NCBI GenBank assembly: GCA_013216135.1
Contig: JABSOS010000019.1
Location: forward strand, 24,878-58,769
Length of the DNA stretch: 33,892 nucleotides
Reading direction: 5' to 3'
Source of the DNA: Candidatus Caenarcanales bacterium
GTDB taxonomy: Bacteria; Cyanobacteriota; Vampirovibrionia; LMEP-6097
Part shown: positions 9,276 to 18,379 of the stretch, one piece after another
How positions within the stretch are numbered: the stretch's first letter is position 1
Layout: every line of letters begins with the position of its first letter
Notes under the pieces: model-generated
Database searches by the model: none
The model's input: only the letters and a program-made list of their open reading frames with translations
What the model was told of the DNA's origin: nothing
Made by a program: the position numbers and the translations under genes

Positions 9276-11072
9276 TTGGTGTCTAAGGGTAACAAACGAG
9301 TTTTTTCAATAATTGCACATATCGACCACGGTAAATCTACTTTGGCAGATAGGTTACTAGAGGCTACTGGTACTATTTCGCAGCGTGATATGCAAGCTCA
9401 GCTCCTAGATAGTATGGATATTGAGCGTGAGCGTGGTATTACTATTAAACTCAACATGGCTCGTATGGAATACAAAGGGCATATTTTAAATCTGATTGAC
9501 ACGCCTGGACACGTAGATTTTACCTATGAAGTTTCTAGATCACTTGCTGCCTGTGAAGGTGCTTTACTTGTGGTCGATGCGACTCAAGGAGTTGAGGCTC
9601 AGACTTTAGCTAATGTTTACTTAGCGATAGAAAATGATTTAGAGATTATTCCAGTTCTAAATAAAGTTGATTTACCTAGTTCTGATGTCGAGAGAGTAAA
9701 AGCTGAGATAGAAGATATAGTAGGAATTGATTGCTCTGATGCGATAGAGGTTAGTGCTAAAACAGGTTTGAATATAGATAAGCTTTTAGACGCTATTGTG
9801 GAGAGAATTCCTCCTGCGCCTGAAGAGTTTGATAAACCACTTAAGGCTTTAGTTTTTGATAGTTACTACGATGCTTACTTAGGTATAGTAGCTTACTGTA
9901 GAATCCTTGAGGGGAAAGCGAAACGCCTTCAGGAAATTAAATTTATGCAGGCTAATAAAAATTACCCTGTAGTGGAGCTTGGTTATAGAACTCCTAATAA
10001 GACAGCCGTTGAAGAATTAGAAGCTGGAGATGTAGGTTACATTGCTTGTTCGATTAAAGAAATTCAGAATATAGTCGGTGACACGATTACTAGTCTAGAG
10101 ACTCCTACAGCAGAGCCGGTTCCTGGTTACAAAGCTGCTATGCCAGTGGTTTTCTGTGGTATGTATCCAGTTGATGCTGGGGACTATACTAATCTTAAAG
10201 AAGCTTTAGAAAGACTTAAATTAAATGATACTTCTATCGTCTTTGAACCTGAAACTTCTTCAGCGCTAGGTTCTGGTTTTAGATGTGGTTTCCTTGGGAT
10301 GCTTCATATGGAAGTAATCCAAGAGAGGCTTGAAAGAGAGTATGATTTGGATTTGATTATTACTGCTCCTAGTGTTGCTTACCATGTTTATTTAACTTCT
10401 GGAAAGATGGAAGAAGTAGATAACCCGAGTGCTCTTCCAGACCCGACTCAAAGAGAAAAGATCGAAGAGCCTTATATGAAAGTTAATGTCATGTTGCCGA
10501 AGCCTTTTGTGGGAGCAATCATGGAATTATGCCAAGAGAAACGTGGTGTTTTCATCGATATGAAGCACTTAGATGCTATCGGAGATACTGGTAGAGTTAA
10601 TCTTATTTATCATATTCCTCTTGCTGAGATTGTTACAGACTTCTTTGATCAGATGAAGTCTCTTTCTAAAGGTTATGCGACTATGGATTATGAGCTTTCA
10701 GATTACCGTGAAGGTGATTTAGTGAAGTTAGATTTTCTTTTAAATAATGAAAGAGTAGATGCACTCTCTGCGATAGTTCATAGAGAGAAAGCATATGAAG
10801 TAGGCTCTAAATTAACCTCTAAACTTAAAGAAGTAATTCCACAGCATCTCTTTGAGATCCCGATCCAAGCTGCAATCGGTGGTAAGATCATCGCAAGGCA
10901 AACCGTAAGAGCGAAGCGTAAAGATGTACTAGCGAAGTGCTATGGTGGTGATATTTCACGTAAGAAAAAGCTTTTAGAGAAACAGAAAAAAGGTAAAAAA
11001 CGCCGAGCGAAATATGTTGGCGCTTTAGAATTACCTCAAGATGCTTTTATGGCTGTTTTGAAGTTAGATTAG
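9276..11072 (+). CDS. lepA: Elongation factor 4 (LepA), 598 aa
   Basis: Ribosome-bound translational GTPase that back-translocates or remodels stalled ribosomes. Seen: G1 AHIDHGKST (14-22), G2 RGITIK (53-58), G3 DTPGH (75-79), G4 NKVD (129-132), G5 SAKTG (about 160), then EF-G-like domains II, III and V and the LepA-specific C-terminal region [20 protein letters not shown] near the end. The length is the family norm. The start is TTG 9276 or GTG 9279, one residue apart by two codons; both lack a Shine-Dalgarno site and follow a perfect -10 closely, so the choice depends on the transcription start. It stands alone and is divergent from csaB. Confidence 0.98.
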   Translation: MVSKGNKRVFSIIAHIDHGKSTLADRLLEATGTISQRDMQAQLLDSMDIERERGITIKLNMARMEYKGHILNLIDTPGHVDFTYEVSRSLAACEGALLVVDATQGVEAQTLANVYLAIENDLEIIPVLNKVDLPSSDVERVKAEIEDIVGIDCSDAIEVSAKTGLNIDKLLDAIVERIPPAPEEFDKPLKALVFDSYYDAYLGIVAYCRILEGKAKRLQEIKFMQANKNYPVVELGYRTPNKTAVEELEAGDVGYIACSIKEIQNIVGDTITSLETPTAEPVPGYKAAMPVVFCGMYPVDAGDYTNLKEALERLKLNDTSIVFEPETSSALGSGFRCGFLGMLHMEVIQERLEREYDLDLIITAPSVAYHVYLTSGKMEEVDNPSALPDPTQREKIEEPYMKVNVMLPKPFVGAIMELCQEKRGVFIDMKHLDAIGDTGRVNLIYHIPLAEIVTDFFDQMKSLSKGYATMDYELSDYREGDLVKLDFLLNNERVDALSAIVHREKAYEVGSKLTSKLKEVIPQHLFEIPIQAAIGGKIIARQTVRAKRKDVLAKCYGGDISRKKKLLEKQKKGKKRRAKYVGALELPQDAFMAVLKLD

Positions 11073-11110
11073 TCTTGTTTTTAAGGTTTAATTAAGTGTA
11101 TTGTGATAAT

Positions 11111-11347
11111 TTATTTGTTTTGTAAATATAAAGCAATCCATGAAGAAATAATTGCAATAAATATTCCAGTATTCAAAATTTTTAAATAATTAAGCTCTAC
11201 TTTAATGGAGTCAATTTTTCCTTCAAGTTTAACATCTACAGAGTCTATTTTCGAGTCAAGTTTTTGAATCGCTAGGGTGAAATCTTTTGTCAAATTTTGA
11301 ATAATAATATCCATTTCTCTTTGACTGTATGGATGTTCTGTCGTCAT
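11111..11347 (-). CDS. Small coiled-coil protein with C-terminal membrane helix, 78 aa
   Basis: The first 50 residues form a polar heptad-like helix (LTKDFTLAIQKLDSKIDSVD then KLEGKIDSIKVEL), followed by one hydrophobic helix (ILNTGIFIAIISSWIALYL, about 56-75) and a short NK tail. This is the layout of XhlA-like or other small tail-anchored membrane proteins; the exact family is not recognised. AAAGGAA lies 5-6 nt before the ATG at 11347, a good ribosome site that supports it being real. It is flanked by the lepA end (38 bp, convergent) and the symporter gene (113 bp upstream). Confidence 0.75.
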   Translation of the reverse strand: MTTEHPYSQREMDIIIQNLTKDFTLAIQKLDSKIDSVDVKLEGKIDSIKVELNYLKILNTGIFIAIISSWIALYLQNK

Positions 11348-11365
11348 CGTAATTCCTTTATATAC

Positions 11366-11403
11366 AAATCTAGTTAAGTAATAACTAAGTAATTTCTAGA
11401 TTT
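11366..11403. promoter_or_regulatory. Inverted repeat with inner direct repeat upstream of the 78-aa gene
   Basis: AAATCTAG (11366-11373) and CTAGATTT (11396-11403) form 8-bp inverted arms. Between them TAAGTAAT occurs twice (11375-11382 and 11386-11393), 11 bp apart, one helical turn. The array lies just upstream of the TATATA/ribosome site region of the small gene and could be an operator. This is a sequence-based suggestion only. Confidence 0.35.
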
Positions 11404-11460
11404 AATCATAAAGCTTATTTATATTTTATAACAAAAGTCTCAGTAATCACTGCATTGAAA

Positions 11461-12945
11461 TTATCTATTAAAGAGTCTAGTAATTAACACTCTTAAAATA
11501 TCAATAAAGAATAGAGTGAATGATATACCTAAACCCACAAAAATAGGCTCAATATCAAACATATATTCTTCTAGATTCAAATAAATCTTATTAAAATAAA
11601 CCCACGTTAGAGAACTTAAAAAAGACGTGAGCATAATGTAAAACGCTGAAGCTCGTGAATGATACCAAGTCCTCTTTACAAATAAAGCAATTAAGCAAGG
11701 CATTAATAATGATCCTACTCCTAGTGAGCCAAGTAAGTATAAAAGCTCAATGATGGATTCACTTTTAATGGCTATATAAATTCCAGCAGCAGCACTAAGT
11801 AAAATCCCTAGTCTGCTTGTAATCAGCAACTCCGTTTTATGTTTATTGTTATAAGAATTTTGAATTGTAAGGCTAACTTTAGGTGCCTCACTGCGAAGTT
11901 GAACAGCTGAGCTTTTGAATAAAGAATTTTTAACTCTATTATAAATATCAAAAGCAAAAATGCTTCCTGAGTTAAATAGAAGTGAATCAATTGTGGACAT
12001 TATTATAGAAAGAATCGCTACGATAAAAACCCCAAGGGTTCCTACCCCAAGCTCACTTTGAGCAATATCTAGTAATGAAAACTTAGCATCAGAAAGAGGC
12101 ATAATTGCTTTTGCATATAGGGCAATTACTGTAATTAACATATCAAAAATAAACCAGAAAATAATTGAAATAAAGATACTCCACCTCAGGCTTTTACTAT
12201 TAACAGCTGCAAGTGACCTTTGATAAAAATTAGGGTCAACGAGTGTCCAGGCAGCAAGCAAGCCCCAGGCAATGATTTGCATTTGGTCAAGGTTTCCGTT
12301 TAATTGAAGTAACTCTGGGTCAATTTTGCTTTGTATAAATTCAACACCACCATATTTTGTGTAAAGAATATTTAACAGCAAAGCTGGTCCTAGATACATG
12401 AAGAAAAATTGGATTATGTCAGTAAGTATGACTGTCTGAAAACTTCCTCTAAATGTATAAAGTAGTGGAATAGCTGTAGCTACTAGAATAGCGACTTCTT
12501 TTTCAACATGAAAAAAATATGAGCAGATTAAACCTAGGGAAAGCACATAAGGGGCGATATTATTCATTACTAGATTTATCAATGCAGCTAGTATTGCAGC
12601 TTTATCATCAAATCGATTTGCGATGATACTAGGTAGTGTGAAAACTGTTTGCAAATTGATTTTTGGTGCTAAGAAAATCATGAACAGCAAAGCAGCTGCA
12701 TACCAGAAAAAACCTTGGACTAGTAAATTTGCAAAGCCACTGTTGAAAGCTAATTCAGCTGATCCAATCACGCTTCCATACCAAGTCGTAGTTAAACTTG
12801 CTACAAGAGCAGGAATAGTGAGTTTTCTTCCAGCTAAGAAAAAGTTATCTAGGTTTTTTTTCTCGTCCTTAGTTGAGAAAAGGGCTATTAAAAGCACAAG
12901 AGCTAAATATGATCCTATTATCCATAAGTCAATAGTGTTAGTCAT
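11461..12945 (-). CDS. Sodium:solute symporter (SSF family), 494 aa, coupled to thiN
   Basis: Integral membrane transporter with about 12-13 hydrophobic helices along its length. The N-terminal region (DNFFLAGRKLTIPALVASLT, then TTWYGSVIGSAEL) is typical of the SSF/SLC5 fold. The usual Na+-coupled uptake role is inferred from the family; the substrate is not visible. Its ATG at 12945 overlaps the thiN 3' end by 8 bp (gcATATGACTAA arrangement), so translation is probably coupled. Because SSF proteins called ThiV have been predicted as thiamine or HMP transporters from similar context, uptake of thiamine or a precursor is the leading hypothesis. Position 11348-11460 downstream shows no terminator. 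Confidence 0.88.
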   Translation of the reverse strand: MTNTIDLWIIGSYLALVLLIALFSTKDEKKNLDNFFLAGRKLTIPALVASLTTTWYGSVIGSAELAFNSGFANLLVQGFFWYAAALLFMIFLAPKINLQTVFTLPSIIANRFDDKAAILAALINLVMNNIAPYVLSLGLICSYFFHVEKEVAILVATAIPLLYTFRGSFQTVILTDIIQFFFMYLGPALLLNILYTKYGGVEFIQSKIDPELLQLNGNLDQMQIIAWGLLAAWTLVDPNFYQRSLAAVNSKSLRWSIFISIIFWFIFDMLITVIALYAKAIMPLSDAKFSLLDIAQSELGVGTLGVFIVAILSIIMSTIDSLLFNSGSIFAFDIYNRVKNSLFKSSAVQLRSEAPKVSLTIQNSYNNKHKTELLITSRLGILLSAAAGIYIAIKSESIIELLYLLGSLGVGSLLMPCLIALFVKRTWYHSRASAFYIMLTSFLSSLTWVYFNKIYLNLEEYMFDIEPIFVGLGISFTLFFIDILRVLITRLFNR

Positions 12946-13606
12946 ATGCTCTGATAACTAATATCTCTCCCGATTTAAAATCTATTTTAGCCTCATTTCC
13001 TGTAAATTTGTTACAAATTAGAGGCTCACCAGCTTTAATATTGTGCCCACTTAAAGGATATTTTAAGCCTGATAGACTTAATTCTTCAATGTCACTAAGA
13101 GCAATTATAGATAGGGTTTCACCTAGCTTACCTTTGAATATACATGATTTATTTCGATATTCCACTACTGAATACTCATCAATAATCTTTGCACTTATAT
13201 TTTCTGGAATAATTTTAAGATCCAGGATATTTGCTAGTAAATGGTCTAATCTTCCTCCTGTAGCAGTGAGGATAAAGATTTCACTTGCTCCCTCTTTAAT
13301 TGCAAGCTCAATTGCTATTCGAGTATCAGTTTTACTCTGATCTGGATCTAAAATAACTTTAGTTTGCTTATTTTTCTCGTATTCTTCAAGGTTTTTCGGG
13401 GCAATAGAGTCAAAATCACCTATTAAATAATCTGCTTCTAGATTAAGAAGTTCTAAGTTTTCAGTGGCACCATCACAGGCGATAATAGTATGATTTGTAT
13501 TGCTTAATTGTGAGCCAGTTTCTCTTTGAAATGCTCTCTGTGACAGAGATATGCTTGAAGGTTTGCCGTTCGAAATTATTGCAATTTTTTTTTCAGTTAC
13601 TTGCAT
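12938..13606 (-). CDS. thiN: Thiamine diphosphokinase (ThiN type), 222 aa
   Basis: Transfers diphosphate from ATP to thiamine to give the coenzyme thiamine diphosphate, in the cytoplasm. Seen: CDGATEN (44-50), IGDFDS (62-67), DPDQSKTD (87-94), ATGGRLDHLLANI (115-127) in order, with a C-terminal beta-rich thiamine-binding domain (about 150-222). Length is normal for bacterial ThiN. The ATG at 13606 has AAGGA about 13 nt upstream, too far to be a strong site. The 136-bp gap between its start and the rph stop (13607-13742) shows no recognised riboswitch. Paired with the overlapping SSF symporter, it suggests salvage of external thiamine. Confidence 0.93.
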   Translation of the reverse strand: MQVTEKKIAIISNGKPSSISLSQRAFQRETGSQLSNTNHTIIACDGATENLELLNLEADYLIGDFDSIAPKNLEEYEKNKQTKVILDPDQSKTDTRIAIELAIKEGASEIFILTATGGRLDHLLANILDLKIIPENISAKIIDEYSVVEYRNKSCIFKGKLGETLSIIALSDIEELSLSGLKYPLSGHNIKAGEPLICNKFTGNEAKIDFKSGEILVIRAYD

Positions 13607-13742
13607 TGTTCTTAATCAATCCTTAATAAAGCCATGTTTAAATACCATTGTGTGTGAATGCTGAACCAAAAGGAGGGTGAATCTTAAACTCGGGGAGGCT
13701 TAAACAAATGGATGGTGCTCGATAATGATTTTTTTAATTACA

Positions 13743-14480
13743 TTAGCGAGAAGCTAAGTGCAGTTCAAGGGCTTGATTTTGGTGACTACATAGTGACCTA
13801 ACTCCTTCTTGAGCGAATGCCAACATCTGAAGAAATTGTTCAGACTTAAAAGGGCTTTGCTCAGCCGTACCTTGAATCTCGACAACCTCTAAGTCGCTTG
13901 TTAGTACAAAATTTGCGTCTGCTTGGGCTGTACTGTCCTCCTCATAGTTTAAATCTAGTAGGATTTGTTGATCTCGTATTCCTACTGACACAGCAGCAAT
14001 TTGATTAATGATTGGGAGACTGTCTTTAAATAGATGGGTCTCCTTTTTCATTTTCATAAGGCAGTCATAGACCGCGACGTAAGCTCCGGTGACAGCTGTA
14101 GTGCGTGTACCACCATCAGCCTGAATAACGTCAGCGTCTACGTGAATGGTGTAGCCAGGAAATTGTTTTAAATCTATCATCGCTCTAAGCGCACGACCAA
14201 TTAATCTAGAGATCTCTTGTGATCTTCCAGAGTTAGTAGCTCTATCTCTTTTAACTCTACTTAAACATGAACCAGGTAACATACTGTATTCAGCTGTTAA
14301 CCAACCGTCTTTTTCTTTATCTAAAAATGGAGGAACTCTATCTTCAAAGTTAGCAGTCACGATAAGCTTAGTGTCACCACAGCTTACTAAAACTGAGCCT
14401 GCTGAGTTTTTTATGTAGTTTCTTTCGAATTTGTAAGGTCTTAATTCTGCTTGTTTACGTCCGTCTATTCTTAGGTTCAT
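13743..14480 (-). CDS. rph: Ribonuclease PH, 245 aa, start reassigned downstream
   Basis: Phosphorolytic 3'-5' exoribonuclease that trims tRNA 3' ends to the CCA acceptor. Seen: the N-terminus MNLRIDGRKQAELRP, GSVLVSCGDTKLI (28-40), ADGGTRTTAVTGA (121-133), the catalytic acidic segment DLNYEEDSTAQADAN (176-190) and EIQGTAEQSPF (201-211). The longest reading frame begins at 14606 and would add 42 residues rich in His, Arg and Ile that no RNase PH has; the ATG at 14480 gives the usual length and N-terminus and lies 7 nt after a TG-extended -10 (TATCCT), so a leaderless mRNA is predicted. It is divergent from the unknown gene at 14556. Confidence 0.95.
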   Translation of the reverse strand: MNLRIDGRKQAELRPYKFERNYIKNSAGSVLVSCGDTKLIVTANFEDRVPPFLDKEKDGWLTAEYSMLPGSCLSRVKRDRATNSGRSQEISRLIGRALRAMIDLKQFPGYTIHVDADVIQADGGTRTTAVTGAYVAVYDCLMKMKKETHLFKDSLPIINQIAAVSVGIRDQQILLDLNYEEDSTAQADANFVLTSDLEVVEIQGTAEQSPFKSEQFLQMLAFAQEGVRSLCSHQNQALELHLASR

Positions 14481-14487
14481 GGTTTTT

Positions 14488-14493
14488 AGGATA
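14488..14493 (-). promoter_or_regulatory. -10 of rph (TGT-TATCCT), leaderless
   Basis: TATCCT on the minus strand with an extended TGT, ending 7 nt before the ATG at 14480. It lies inside the 42-codon extension of the longer frame, which argues against the 14606 start. Confidence 0.5.
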
Positions 14494-14542
14494 ACATGAG
14501 TTGAGATTTTAAAGATTCGATGAGTGTAAATACGTGATGTGC

Positions 14543-14548
14543 TATATT
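14543..14548 (+). promoter_or_regulatory. -10 of the 448-aa gene (TGC-TATATT), leaderless
   Basis: TATATT preceded by TGC, ending 7 nt before the ATG at 14556; no Shine-Dalgarno site is present. Confidence 0.55.
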
Positions 14549-14555
14549 TATACAT

Positions 14556-15902
14556 ATGGATACAGCGATGCCAATATCTGCTGTGACAAATTATGATCCT
14601 TTTCAAGAATTAGTGAAGGACTTATCTAAGCTTGGCTCTGCTCCCATTAATAGTACTACTCAAGCTAATAGTCTTAACGATATTGTGAGCTTTAAGGATT
14701 TAGCTCAGGAGCCTAACTCTCAATCTAAGAAAGCAGAAGCAGCTTTTGTTGAACCTTTTAGAAAGAATCTGGGTAAGTATTTTGTAATTCCTCAAGAATT
14801 TAAGGCTATTACTGATCCTAAAGATTTTTTTAGTAAAGATGCAATGAATAGTTTGCAGATTTCTTTAGGACCAGCTAAAGCTGAGATTTTAGGTGATAAA
14901 GATCCCAATACTAATCTATCAATGTCTTTTGGTGATTCTATCAAAAAGTCTTTGCTAGAAAGTTTAGAGAAAAAATCAAAAGAAGCTCTAATTATCGACG
15001 CTTTAGAGAAATCTTACTTACAGAGTGAGAGTGAAAAGGATACAGCAGTGAATCTAATGTTACAGATTGCTGATAATACTGGATCCAAGTTCTCTCCTGA
15101 TTTAAAGGCTGAAGCAGAAGATAGAATTTTATCCCATGGATTAGCATATGGTGCTGAGAAGATTTCACTCGGTGGTCGAATTAAATTAGATCCTTATAAA
15201 GAAGCTAGCTTAAAGCTTGTGGCTAAATATCCAGAAAAAGCTATTGGAAAATATTTGAATTTTGGTAATTTAAGTTCACTTAATATGAAAAATCCAGATC
15301 AAGTTAAAGAACTTTTGAATATATTAATTGAAAAAAAACCATTAGAAACTTTTAACAAATTAGCAGTCGAAAAACAACGTATCTTTGATATTAGCTTTGG
15401 TGTTCCTAAGTCTTTAGATATTAAAAATTTTAATAATCCTCTAAAGATCCTATTGAAAACTATTGAACGATCAATCTCAAATATTATCGCTTCAAAAAAG
15501 TATGATGGAGCTGTCAAAATTGAAGATGCATACAAGGAAACTCCAAAACAAAAGTTTTTCAAAGATCTAGTTGAAATTTTAAATCAATATTCAGGAAATA
15601 AATTTGATGCTTTTTCTGAAAGAAAATTTGGGCATACTCCTGATTCAATTGAAAAACTTAGAGAAGAACAAATTAAATTAATTGAAAATAATGTTGAAGG
15701 TAAATATCCCAATCATGATGATTTGAGAAATGAAATTATTCAAACTCATAATGCTTTGCATGAAATCTTCAATGGTTTATCTGAGCCTTACTCAGATGCC
15801 ATTGCTGATGCTAAGTTAGGACCAAAGCCTTGGAATGGTAAGCAATTAATTACAGCCTCTCAACCTGCAAAACATCAGAAAGATTCAACATCTTCTGAGT
15901 AA
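14556..15902 (+). CDS. Unknown soluble, mostly helical protein, 448 aa
   Basis: No recognised family. There is no signal peptide or membrane helix. The first 60 residues are polar with Ser/Asn/Thr/Gln, the rest is predicted largely helical and Lys/Glu-rich (for example KKSLLESLEKKSKEALIIDA), and the C-terminus is polar (KHQKDSTSSE). An ATG at 14568 is a weaker alternative start; the closely placed -10 supports 14556. The last 53 bp overlap, antisense, the 3' end of the relA/spoT gene that codes its ACT domain. The polar N-terminus resembles that of the other large unknown proteins in this window. Confidence 0.8.
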   Translation: MDTAMPISAVTNYDPFQELVKDLSKLGSAPINSTTQANSLNDIVSFKDLAQEPNSQSKKAEAAFVEPFRKNLGKYFVIPQEFKAITDPKDFFSKDAMNSLQISLGPAKAEILGDKDPNTNLSMSFGDSIKKSLLESLEKKSKEALIIDALEKSYLQSESEKDTAVNLMLQIADNTGSKFSPDLKAEAEDRILSHGLAYGAEKISLGGRIKLDPYKEASLKLVAKYPEKAIGKYLNFGNLSSLNMKNPDQVKELLNILIEKKPLETFNKLAVEKQRIFDISFGVPKSLDIKNFNNPLKILLKTIERSISNIIASKKYDGAVKIEDAYKETPKQKFFKDLVEILNQYSGNKFDAFSERKFGHTPDSIEKLREEQIKLIENNVEGKYPNHDDLRNEIIQTHNALHEIFNGLSEPYSDAIADAKLGPKPWNGKQLITASQPAKHQKDSTSSE

Positions 15903-18045
15903 GCTGCTTAAGTTCTTCTACACCTTGAATATCTAAAATTACTTTTAGTAGTGCCGTGGTCTTAGTTGGTCTTTCAGTAACTTTAAAATCACGAATATTA
16001 AAACCGCCGTCTGCGATAAGAGTAAGAATATCTTTTACCATCCCGATTCTATCGATAACTTCAATATTAATCCTAGCTGGATAAGTTTTCATTTCCTTAT
16101 TCTTCCAGTTGATTTGCATTAATCTTTCAGGCTCGACTTGCTTAACGTTATAACAGTCTGCTCTATGGATGGTTATACCTTTACCTTTAGAAATAGTTCC
16201 AATAACAGCCTCCCCTGGAATAGGCATGCAGCATTTTGCGATAGTATAAAGTAAACCATCAAGTTCTGGAATATCTGCTTTATCCCCTTTCGCTGGAGCT
16301 TTTCTGGTTTTGAATTTTTCGAGCTGCTCTTTTGAAAGATCTTGTTCTTTTTGAGGGCGAAGATGACTGAGCTTAGTTTCTACCTGGGCTATAGATTGAT
16401 CTCCTGAACCTATTGCTGCTAAAAGATCTTCGACGTTCTTTTGATTTAACTTCCCAAGTACTTGTTTAATATCCTCACTTTTTAAAAGCTTTTCAGATTC
16501 TGCTTTACCGAAGTGTTCAGCAAAAAGCTGCTCACCGATATTAATATGCCTGTCTCTATTTTGTTTTTTATACCAAGACTTAATTCTGTATTTTGCTTGG
16601 TGAGTTTTAACGAAGTTTAACCATGATAAATTTGGGTGTCCATTTTTACTGGTAACGATTTCAACCATGTCACCGTTTTGGAGTTTATAGTTGATGCTAA
16701 CCATTTTCTCGTTAACTATTGCACCAGTACAGGTGTCACCGATTCTAGTGTGGATTTTATAAGCAAAGTCTACAGGTGTAGAACCTACAGGAAGTGCTAT
16801 GACATCACCTTTAGGTGTAAGAATATAAACTTCCTGGGTAAGTACATCATTCTTGACGCCTGAGAAATATTCTTTAGCTTCACTAACATCTGTATGCCAA
16901 GAAACTAATTGCTTCAGCCATTTTAATTCCTCAGCATCACTGAGATCCGCTTGGTTTGAGGCTTGATCTTTATAATGCCAGTGAGCAGCGATACCATGTT
17001 CAGCTATCTCATGCATCTCGTATGATCGAATCTGAACTTCAAGTGGTTTTTCATCCCATGGAATAATTACAGTCGTGTGGAGAGACTGATACATATTACT
17101 CTTCGGAAGTGCGATGTAATCTTTAAACCTTCCAGGCATAGGTCTGAAAGTCTCGTGGATAACCCCTAGAGCTGCATAGCAGTCTTTTATGTTATCTACT
17201 AAAATTCTAATTCCGAGTAAATCATAGATAGGTAATTCGTTTAGCTGTTCATCACTATTTACATTTACATTTTTTTGTTGGAGCTTTGCAAATATACTGT
17301 AAAAGTGCTTTGCGCGTCCCTGAATCTCAGCTCTGATAGAGTTATCGTCTAGAACTTGTTTTATAACTATTTTCAACTTTTGGATTTGTGCTTCACGTTC
17401 GTGTTTTTTACTTTTTACAAGTTCTTTAATCGCTGAAAACTCTTCTTTATTAAGATACTTCAGACATAAGTCTTCAAGCTCAATTTGAATATTTCTTAAT
17501 CCAAAGCGATTTGCAAGAGGAGCAAAAATATCTAATGTCTCTCTTGATATGCGGATCTGCTTTTCTTCACGAAGGTAGTTTAAAGTTTGCATGTTATGAA
17601 GTCTGTCAGCGAGTTTTACTAACACGACTCGAACATCTTTTGCTATAGCGAGTAGCATTTTTCTAAAATTTGTAGCTTGCTCATCTTCTGAGGATTTGAA
17701 GTTTAATTTACTAAGCTTAGTTACACCATCTACTATGTCTGCTACTTCCTCACCGAAAAGATCACAAAGATCATCATGGCTAGTTTTCGTATCTTCAACG
17801 ACGTCATGTAATAGACCAGAGCAAATGGCTTCTTTATCACAGTTTAAATCTATTAATGATAAAGCGACTGCAACTGGGTGAGTGATATAAGGTTGACCAC
17901 TTCTTCTTTTCTGAGTTATGTGTTTATCGAAAGCAAAATTAAATGCTTTAAGCACAAAGTCGATTTCTGCCTGATTGCGTCTTTTAACGTTGAGTGCTTT
18001 TATCAGGCTTTCTTCTAGATTAGGTTTAATTTCTTCAGCTAGCAA
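15850..18045 (-). CDS. relA: Bifunctional RelA/SpoT (p)ppGpp synthetase/hydrolase, 731 aa
   Basis: Makes and degrades the alarmone (p)ppGpp for the stringent response. Domains: HD hydrolase (HPVAVA 56-61, catalytic GLLHDVVEDT 77-86), synthetase (DLLGIRILV about 268, PGRFKDYIALPKSNMYQSLH about 300-320), TGS (about 400-465, ending near NPLIKE the segment GHPNLSWLNFVKTHQAKYRI), conserved-cysteine region (AKCCMPIPGE about 600) and C-terminal ACT (about 655-731). The intact HD motif indicates hydrolase activity, so this is the long Rel type, probably the only one. The start is TTG at 18045, exactly 7 nt after a TGA-TATAAT extended -10, predicting a leaderless TTG mRNA. It is divergent from yggT across 47 bp. 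Confidence 0.97.
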   Translation of the reverse strand: MLAEEIKPNLEESLIKALNVKRRNQAEIDFVLKAFNFAFDKHITQKRRSGQPYITHPVAVALSLIDLNCDKEAICSGLLHDVVEDTKTSHDDLCDLFGEEVADIVDGVTKLSKLNFKSSEDEQATNFRKMLLAIAKDVRVVLVKLADRLHNMQTLNYLREEKQIRISRETLDIFAPLANRFGLRNIQIELEDLCLKYLNKEEFSAIKELVKSKKHEREAQIQKLKIVIKQVLDDNSIRAEIQGRAKHFYSIFAKLQQKNVNVNSDEQLNELPIYDLLGIRILVDNIKDCYAALGVIHETFRPMPGRFKDYIALPKSNMYQSLHTTVIIPWDEKPLEVQIRSYEMHEIAEHGIAAHWHYKDQASNQADLSDAEELKWLKQLVSWHTDVSEAKEYFSGVKNDVLTQEVYILTPKGDVIALPVGSTPVDFAYKIHTRIGDTCTGAIVNEKMVSINYKLQNGDMVEIVTSKNGHPNLSWLNFVKTHQAKYRIKSWYKKQNRDRHINIGEQLFAEHFGKAESEKLLKSEDIKQVLGKLNQKNVEDLLAAIGSGDQSIAQVETKLSHLRPQKEQDLSKEQLEKFKTRKAPAKGDKADIPELDGLLYTIAKCCMPIPGEAVIGTISKGKGITIHRADCYNVKQVEPERLMQINWKNKEMKTYPARINIEVIDRIGMVKDILTLIADGGFNIRDFKVTERPTKTTALLKVILDIQGVEELKQLTQKMLNLSDVLQVERL

Positions 18046-18052
18046 TTATTAC

Positions 18053-18058
18053 ATTATA
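18053..18058 (-). promoter_or_regulatory. -10 of relA (TGA-TATAAT), leaderless TTG start
   Basis: Perfect TATAAT with extended TGA on the minus strand, 7 nt before the TTG at 18045. Confidence 0.65.
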
Positions 18059-18073
18059 TCAACAGTTTTTTGG

Positions 18074-18079
18074 TATATT
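18074..18079 (+). promoter_or_regulatory. -10 of yggT (TGG-TATATT)
   Basis: TATATT with TGG, 13 nt before the yggT ATG; AAGGAA lies in the short leader. Confidence 0.5.
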
Positions 18080-18092
18080 TAAAAAGGAAATC

Positions 18093-18359
18093 ATGCTTAA
18101 TAAACTTGTAATACTGCTAATCCAAATGGTCGAAATCTACAGCTTCATGTTGCTTGCTTGGGTTATAGGTTCATGGTTCCCTAGGTTCACTATTACTAAG
18201 TTTTTCCAGTTCTTAGACCAGGTTGTGAAGCCTTATGTAAGTATTTTTAGATCTGTAATTCCACCACTTGGTGGTTTTGATTTCTCTGTTATTGTAGCTT
18301 TTATAGTTTTACATTTAGTTTCTGATATCTTAAGAGTTTTAGGTTCTAAGTTAATTTAG
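18093..18359 (+). CDS. yggT: YggT family small membrane protein, 88 aa
   Basis: Small inner-membrane protein with two hydrophobic segments (about 3-27 and 64-85) around a conserved loop. Seen family features: SWFP (27-30), DQVVKPYVSIFRSVIPPLGG (about 42-61) and DFSVIVAFIVLH. The molecular role is not established; homologues are linked with cell-division, osmotic-shock or membrane-protein functions, and cyanobacterial relatives with membrane organisation. The ATG at 18093 has AAGGAA 3-4 nt upstream in a very short leader. mraY follows after 33 bp with its own -10-like hexamer. Confidence 0.9.
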   Translation: MLNKLVILLIQMVEIYSFMLLAWVIGSWFPRFTITKFFQFLDQVVKPYVSIFRSVIPPLGGFDFSVIVAFIVLHLVSDILRVLGSKLI

Positions 18360-18379
18360 TCATTCTTGCAAAAAGCATA

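Noticed and set aside
13607..13742. Possible riboswitch or small RNA upstream of thiN, and a tiny ORF with strong ribosome sites on the plus strand
   Set aside because: No thiamine-riboswitch core or other known RNA pattern was recognised; the ORF at 13709 has only five codons.
14481..14606. 42-residue N-terminal extension of RNase PH
   Set aside because: It matches no family member, is His/Arg/Ile-rich, contains the likely -10 of rph, and the ATG at 14480 gives the standard N-terminus and length.
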